Source: Ruminococcus sp.
GTDB taxonomy: Bacteria > Bacillota > Clostridia > Oscillospirales > Acutalibacteraceae
Direction: 5' to 3'
NCBI GenBank assembly: GCA_017380355.1
Contig: JAFOED010000100.1
Coordinates: 1 to 17,595 of the forward strand
Length of the DNA stretch: 17,595 nt
This document shows positions 13,441 to 17,595 of the stretch, one piece after another. The notes beneath the pieces were generated by a model. The model was not told where the DNA came from. It saw only the letters and a list, made by a program, of their open reading frames with translations, and did not search any database. Within the stretch, counting starts at the first letter, position 1, and each line of letters opens with the position of its first letter. Made by a program: the position numbers and the translations under genes.

Positions 13441-14576
13441 TTAATACCACCAGACTTTGGGTGTGGCTCTCACTTGCATTGGGTACAGATAACCCTAAGC
13501 AGAAGAGGGTTTACGATACATACAACAGTATATCTAAGTTTTATGAAGGCGGCATTTACGAATGGCGTCTATGTGGTATTTTCAGTGATAAAGAGCTTGA
13601 TGCTTTAACTTCTGTCAGAATGACTGACGCGCAGAAAGTCATTGATGACTGTACACGCTTAGGTTACGATATCGTTTGCTTTGACGATGAAGAGTACCCT
13701 CAGAAATTAAAAGATATTTACGCTCCACCTTGCGTGCTGTATGTATGGGGTAAACTACCTGATTTTGATAATATAATGAGCATTGCTATGGTTGGTACAA
13801 GAAACGCTACTCAGTATGGTGTCATGACTTCTCATGTGTTGTCAGCCAGTCTATCAAAACTTGGTGTTATTATCGTAAGTGGTGGTGCGCTTGGTATAGA
13901 TACAGCATCCCACATAGGTGCTTTAGAAGCAGGCGGCACTACTGTGTGCGTTTTAGGCTGTGGTATTGATCATAGATATCTTATGTCTAATGCTCAGTTA
14001 CGTAAGAATATAGCGCAGACTGGTGCGGTAATTTCTGAATATCCGCCTGGTACGAAATCTTTTCCGCATAACTTTCCTGTCAGAAATCGTATTTTATCCG
14101 GATTATCAGATGGTGTAGTCGTAGTAGAAGCTGACGAAAAAAGCGGTTCTCTCATTACTGTGAATCACGCACTGGAACAGGGCAGAGAAGTATTCGCTGT
14201 TATGGGTAATATAAACTCGCGTTATTCTACTGGCACCAATAAGATGATAAAAGATGGAGCAACACCTGTAACGTCTTATTTAGACATAATCGAGGCGTTT
14301 CCTCAGTACAGTATTGAAAGCAGCAACACAAATGTTGAATTATCTGCACGAAATGATTCACAGCTTAACACACCACCTGTGAAACACAGAGTCGACGTTG
14401 AGCTTTCGGATACTGTTAAGAAAATATACGATTGTATCGGTAACGAACCGATACACATAGATCAGATTGTCGCAAAATGCGGCTTACCTGTCAGTAAGGT
14501 TCTTCAATCACTTACTGAACTTGAATTACTTTCGCTTATATCTTGCCAACAAGGCAGACTATATAAATTAGTTTGA
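13437..14576 (+). CDS. dprA: DNA-processing protein DprA (Smf)
   Basis: DprA binds incoming single-stranded DNA during natural transformation and loads RecA on it; it is also kept in many bacteria without known competence. The 379-residue protein has an N-terminal SAM-like domain (about 1-110), the extended Rossmann fold with MVGTRNATQYG (about 117-127), VSGGALGIDTASH (about 143-155), EYPPGTKSFPHNFPVRNRI (about 201-219) and VVVEADEKSGSLIT, and a C-terminal winged-helix domain (about 315-379). I chose the ATG at 13437 that overlaps the methylase stop (ATGA); a GTG at 13422 in the same frame is possible but would lengthen the overlap. dprA before topA is a widespread Firmicutes order. Confidence 0.95.
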   Translation: MINTTRLWVWLSLALGTDNPKQKRVYDTYNSISKFYEGGIYEWRLCGIFSDKELDALTSVRMTDAQKVIDDCTRLGYDIVCFDDEEYPQKLKDIYAPPCVLYVWGKLPDFDNIMSIAMVGTRNATQYGVMTSHVLSASLSKLGVIIVSGGALGIDTASHIGALEAGGTTVCVLGCGIDHRYLMSNAQLRKNIAQTGAVISEYPPGTKSFPHNFPVRNRILSGLSDGVVVVEADEKSGSLITVNHALEQGREVFAVMGNINSRYSTGTNKMIKDGATPVTSYLDIIEAFPQYSIESSNTNVELSARNDSQLNTPPVKHRVDVELSDTVKKIYDCIGNEPIHIDQIVAKCGLPVSKVLQSLTELELLSLISCQQGRLYKLV

Positions 14577-14581
14577 TTTTT

Positions 14582-14587
14582 AGGAGG
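14582..14587 (+). promoter_or_regulatory. Ribosome-binding site fixing the topA start
   Basis: AGGAGG six bases before the ATG at 14594. It rules out the seven-codon-longer frame that opens at 14573 inside the dprA stop region. Confidence 0.85.
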
Positions 14588-14593
14588 ACAAAA

Positions 14594-16663
14594 ATGTCTA
14601 ATCTTGTAATCGTGGAGTCTCCTGCAAAAGCAAAGACTATCAAAAAATATCTTGGAAAGGATTACGATGTTGTAGCGTCTATGGGTCACGTAAGAGATCT
14701 CCCATCTGCTCGACTCAGCGTTGACCTTAATAATGATTTTGCACCTAGATATGAGATTATAAAAGGAAAAGAAAAACTTGTTGATGAGCTTGTTGAGTTA
14801 TCTAAGAAAAGTGATAACGTATATCTCGCAACTGACCCGGATAGAGAGGGCGAAGCTATTTCCTGGCATTTAGCATATCTATTAAATCTCGATTTATCTA
14901 AGAGTAACAGAGTTGAGTTTAACGAGATTACTAAAAATGGTATCGCAAATGGTATGTCTAATCCTCGCTCTATCAATATTGATCTTGTTAATGCACAGCA
15001 GGCTCGTCGTATTTTAGACAGAATCGTTGGCTATAAGCTTAGTCCTTTTGTTTCTCAGAAGATTCACAGAGGTCTTTCTGCAGGTCGAGTACAGTCTGTA
15101 GCAGTAAGAATCGTTGTAGACAGAGAGCTCGAGATCGGAGCGTTTACTCCTGAAGAATACTGGACAATTGATGCGAAGCTTGTTCCAAAGGGGTCACGTA
15201 AGTCTTTTTCTGCTTCACTATATGGTGATGAAAACGGTAAGATTAAGATCGGATGTAAAGAAGAAGCTGATAAAATTATCGCTGCTCTTGATAATGCTGA
15301 TTTTGTTATCACAAAAGTTAAGAATTCTACAAGAAAGAAATCTCCTGCACCACCATTTATCACATCTACATTACAGCAGGAAGCTTCTCGTAAACTTGGC
15401 TTCCAGTCAAGAAAAACAATGAAAATCGCACAGGAGTTATACGAAGGTATCGATATCGAAGGAATCGGCGCTATCGGTCTTATCACTTATATGCGTACTG
15501 ACTCTTTAAGAGTATCTGCTGACGCTGTAAGTGAAGCTACTAAATTTATCGGCGATAGCTACGGTGAAAAGTATCTTCCTGCTAAACCTAGATTCTTTAA
15601 ATCACGTACAAACGCTCAGGATGGTCACGAAGCTATTAGACCTTCTACTCCATCACTTGACCCTGCAAGCGTAAAATCCAGCCTTTCTAATGACCAGTAT
15701 AAGCTTTATAAACTTATCTGGGAAAGATTTATCGCTTCACAGATGGCTGATTGTATCCAGAAAACTACTCAGGCTGATATTACAGCTAATGGTTATGTAT
15801 TTAAAGCTTCTGGTTATAAAGTGGACTTTGATGGTTTTACTGTTCTTTATACAGAGAGTAAGGACGATGCTCAGGAAAAGGAAACACAGCTTCCACCATT
15901 GGAGGTTGATACACTCTGTAAGTTAAAAGAACTTACTCAGAATCAGCACTTTACACAGCCACCTTCAAGATACACAGAAGCATCTCTCATCAAAGCGATG
16001 GAAGAATATGGCATCGGCAGACCATCTACTTATGCTGCTACTATTTCTACTATAACAGGCAGAGAGTACGTTAAGCGTGATGGTAAAACACTCATTCCGA
16101 CAGAGCTTGGTGAAGCTTTAGCTCAGCTTATGAAAGAACGCTTCCCAAAGATTGTTAATGTTAAATTCACAGCTCAGATGGAGCAAGACCTCGATACTGT
16201 AGAAAACGGTGATGTAGAGTGGGTTAATCTGCTTGATCAGTTCTATGTGGACTTTGAGAAAACACTAAAAAAAGCTAAGAATGATATGGCTGGTGTGAAA
16301 ATTCAGCTTAAAGAGGACGAAACAGATATCATCTGTGAGAAATGTGGTAAGAAAATGGTCGTAAAAGTCGGCCGTTACGGTAAGTTTATCGCTTGTCCTG
16401 GATATCCTGATTGTAAAAACGTAAAGAAATATGTTGAAGAGGCTGGTTCTACATGCCCTAAGTGTGGCGGTAACGTAATAGTTAAACACACTAAAAAAGG
16501 CAAGGCATTCTATGGTTGCAGTAACTATCCTACATGCGATTTTGTATCGTGGTACGAACCTGTTGCTGAAAAATGCCCACAGTGTGGCGATATCCTCTAC
16601 AAAAAGAAAGGTAAAAAAGCAACTCTTTTCTGTCAGAGAGAGGGTTGTGGATATAAAAAGTAA
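14594..16663 (+). CDS. topA: DNA topoisomerase I (type IA)
   Basis: This enzyme relaxes negative supercoils through a transient 5'-phosphotyrosine link. The 689-residue protein begins with the TOPRIM domain: VIVESPAKAKTI (E8) and DPDREGEA (D81, D83, E85, metal binding). The cleavage-site Tyr is Y299 in GLITYMRTDSLR, followed by R301. The clamp domain continues through GHEAIRPS and EYGIGRPSTYA. The C-terminus has three four-Cys zinc ribbons beginning near C581, C621 and C661 (CEKCGKK, CPKCGGN and CPQCGD), each followed by a basic or aromatic loop, as in E. coli and many clostridial TopA. It starts 17 bases after dprA and its stop overlaps the trmFO start, so the genes are probably cotranscribed. 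Confidence 0.97.
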   Translation: MSNLVIVESPAKAKTIKKYLGKDYDVVASMGHVRDLPSARLSVDLNNDFAPRYEIIKGKEKLVDELVELSKKSDNVYLATDPDREGEAISWHLAYLLNLDLSKSNRVEFNEITKNGIANGMSNPRSINIDLVNAQQARRILDRIVGYKLSPFVSQKIHRGLSAGRVQSVAVRIVVDRELEIGAFTPEEYWTIDAKLVPKGSRKSFSASLYGDENGKIKIGCKEEADKIIAALDNADFVITKVKNSTRKKSPAPPFITSTLQQEASRKLGFQSRKTMKIAQELYEGIDIEGIGAIGLITYMRTDSLRVSADAVSEATKFIGDSYGEKYLPAKPRFFKSRTNAQDGHEAIRPSTPSLDPASVKSSLSNDQYKLYKLIWERFIASQMADCIQKTTQADITANGYVFKASGYKVDFDGFTVLYTESKDDAQEKETQLPPLEVDTLCKLKELTQNQHFTQPPSRYTEASLIKAMEEYGIGRPSTYAATISTITGREYVKRDGKTLIPTELGEALAQLMKERFPKIVNVKFTAQMEQDLDTVENGDVEWVNLLDQFYVDFEKTLKKAKNDMAGVKIQLKEDETDIICEKCGKKMVVKVGRYGKFIACPGYPDCKNVKKYVEEAGSTCPKCGGNVIVKHTKKGKAFYGCSNYPTCDFVSWYEPVAEKCPQCGDILYKKKGKKATLFCQREGCGYKK

Positions 16664-17595
16664 TGACTGTTAATGTCTTTGGAGCAGGCTTGGCTGGATG
16701 CGAAGCGGCTTATCAGCTTGCAAAACGAGGAGTACACGTTAAACTGTACGATATGAAACCGAACAAGAAAACACCTGCTCACAGCAGCGATAAGTTCGCA
16801 GAACTTGTATGCTCAAATTCGCTTAAAGCTAAGCGTGTCAGTTCTGCGGCAGGTCTATTAAAAGAAGAGATGAGACGACTGGACTCGCTGTTAGTCAGCT
16901 GTGCCGATATGTGTGCTGTACCAGCAGGTGGTGCTTTGGCGGTTGACAGAGAAGAGTTTTCTCGCTTGGTTACTGAAAAAATTAAAAGTCACGAAAATAT
17001 TGAGTTTATCAGCGAAGAAGTTACTTCTATTCCTGAAAACGAGATTTCTGTCGTGGCTACCGGTCCGCTTACTTCGGATGCACTTTCTCAGTTTATCAGC
17101 GATAAATTTGGTGAACATCTGTCATTTTATGATGCTGCTGCACCGATTATCAGCGCTGAAAGTGTTGATATGGAACACGCATTCTTTGAGTCGCGTTATG
17201 GTAAAGGTGATACTGATGATTACCTTAACTGCCCGATGAATAAAGAAGAGTACGAGTTGTTTCACAATGAACTTGTTAACGCTGAGCGTGCTCCGGTTCA
17301 CGATTTTGATGTCAGAGACCCTAAGGTTTACGAGGGATGTATGCCGATTGAGGTGCTTGCACAGCGCGGAGTTGATACTATCCGTTTTGGTCCTATGAAA
17401 CCAGTTGGTCTTCGTGACCCTAAAACAGGTCATCGCCCATGGGCTGTTCTTCAACTTAGAAAAGAGACCGTAAGTGGCGAAATGTACAATCTCGTTGGTT
17501 TTCAGACTAATCTTAAGTTTGATGAGCAAAAACGAGTTTTTGGTTTGATTCCTGCGCTGAAGAATGCTGAGTTTTATAGATACGGTGTTATGCAT
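16663..17595 (+). CDS. trmFO: Folate-dependent tRNA(uracil-54) C5-methyltransferase, 3' end outside window
   Basis: TrmFO (formerly Gid) makes ribothymidine at tRNA position 54, using methylenetetrahydrofolate and FADH2. The frame is open from the ATG at 16663 to the window end: 311 codons, about 70 percent of the usual 435-450. The FAD-binding GxGxxG motif is VFGAGLAGCEAA (residues 5-16). C50 in ELVCSNSLK is the conserved Cys that corresponds to B. subtilis C53, and a second Cys lies in DDYLNCPMNKEEY. VYEGCMPIEVLAQRG, TIRFGPMKPVGL and VGFQTNLKF are TrmFO blocks, and the window stops within the conserved RYGVMH. The ATG shares one base with the topA stop (TAATG) and has no clear SD, which suggests translational coupling. 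Confidence 0.96.
   Translation, partial: MTVNVFGAGLAGCEAAYQLAKRGVHVKLYDMKPNKKTPAHSSDKFAELVCSNSLKAKRVSSAAGLLKEEMRRLDSLLVSCADMCAVPAGGALAVDREEFSRLVTEKIKSHENIEFISEEVTSIPENEISVVATGPLTSDALSQFISDKFGEHLSFYDAAAPIISAESVDMEHAFFESRYGKGDTDDYLNCPMNKEEYELFHNELVNAERAPVHDFDVRDPKVYEGCMPIEVLAQRGVDTIRFGPMKPVGLRDPKTGHRPWAVLQLRKETVSGEMYNLVGFQTNLKFDEQKRVFGLIPALKNAEFYRYGVMH

Noticed and set aside
17122..17595. 157-codon open frame on the minus strand at the window end
   Set aside because: It lies antisense to trmFO, whose forward frame has clear motifs along the whole stretch and is open to the window edge. The minus frame has no SD and no recognisable domain.
1..17595. CRISPR array, prophage, insertion sequence, toxin-antitoxin or defence island
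   Set aside because: No regularly spaced repeats, transposase, integrase or nuclease genes were seen. The two XRE proteins have no adjacent toxin-like partner, and the gene content is housekeeping.

Overview
The window is chromosomal DNA from a low-GC Gram-positive bacterium, most likely a gut-type clostridium of the Oscillospirales/Ruminococcus kind. The evidence is AT-rich intergenic DNA, strong GGAGG ribosome-binding sites, intrinsic terminators after most units, TTG starts, a type A RNase P RNA, an attenuated infC-rpmI-rplT operon, and the Firmicutes order dprA-topA-trmFO. No tRNA, rRNA, CRISPR array, insertion sequence or phage gene is visible. Coding density is high. The only gene-free stretch over 300 bases (about 2600-3064) is filled by the RNase P RNA gene with its promoter and terminator.

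Layout. (1) 1-1188: the C-terminal part of a membrane PASTA-repeat protein with a kinase-like domain that lacks the catalytic Asp residues. (2) 1195-2632: an XRE-family regulator on the minus strand, divergent from a histidine phosphatase, with promoters packed into 70 bp. (3) 2659-4577: rnpB, convergent with nicotinate phosphoribosyltransferase (pncB). (4) 4682-5138: a monocistronic 83-aa XRE regulator with a leader of about 97 nt and a strong terminator. (5) 5129-6198: an AI-2E/YtvI-like membrane protein behind a possible sporulation-type (sigma-E-like) promoter. (6) 6195-9709: murD, a GNAT acetyltransferase and a PLP enzyme of the methionine gamma-lyase/aluminium-resistance family, closely coupled. 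(7) 9711-11216, minus strand: a CPBP intramembrane protease followed by tadA, the tRNA wobble adenosine deaminase. (8) 11277-12638: promoter, attenuated leader, then infC-rpmI-rplT. (9) 12655-17595: a SpoU-type RNA methyltransferase, dprA, topA and the 5' part of trmFO.

Most of the content is housekeeping: RNA processing and modification (rnpB, tadA, SpoU methylase, trmFO), translation (infC, rpmI, rplT), wall synthesis (murD), NAD salvage (pncB) and DNA topology/uptake (topA, dprA). I found no clear novel multi-gene system. The items most worth a second look are the PASTA pseudokinase, the apparent AUA start of infC with its attenuated leader, an altered L15 motif in the RNase P RNA, the sigma-E-like promoter overlapping an inverted repeat before the YtvI-like gene, and the murD-GNAT-PLP coupling.
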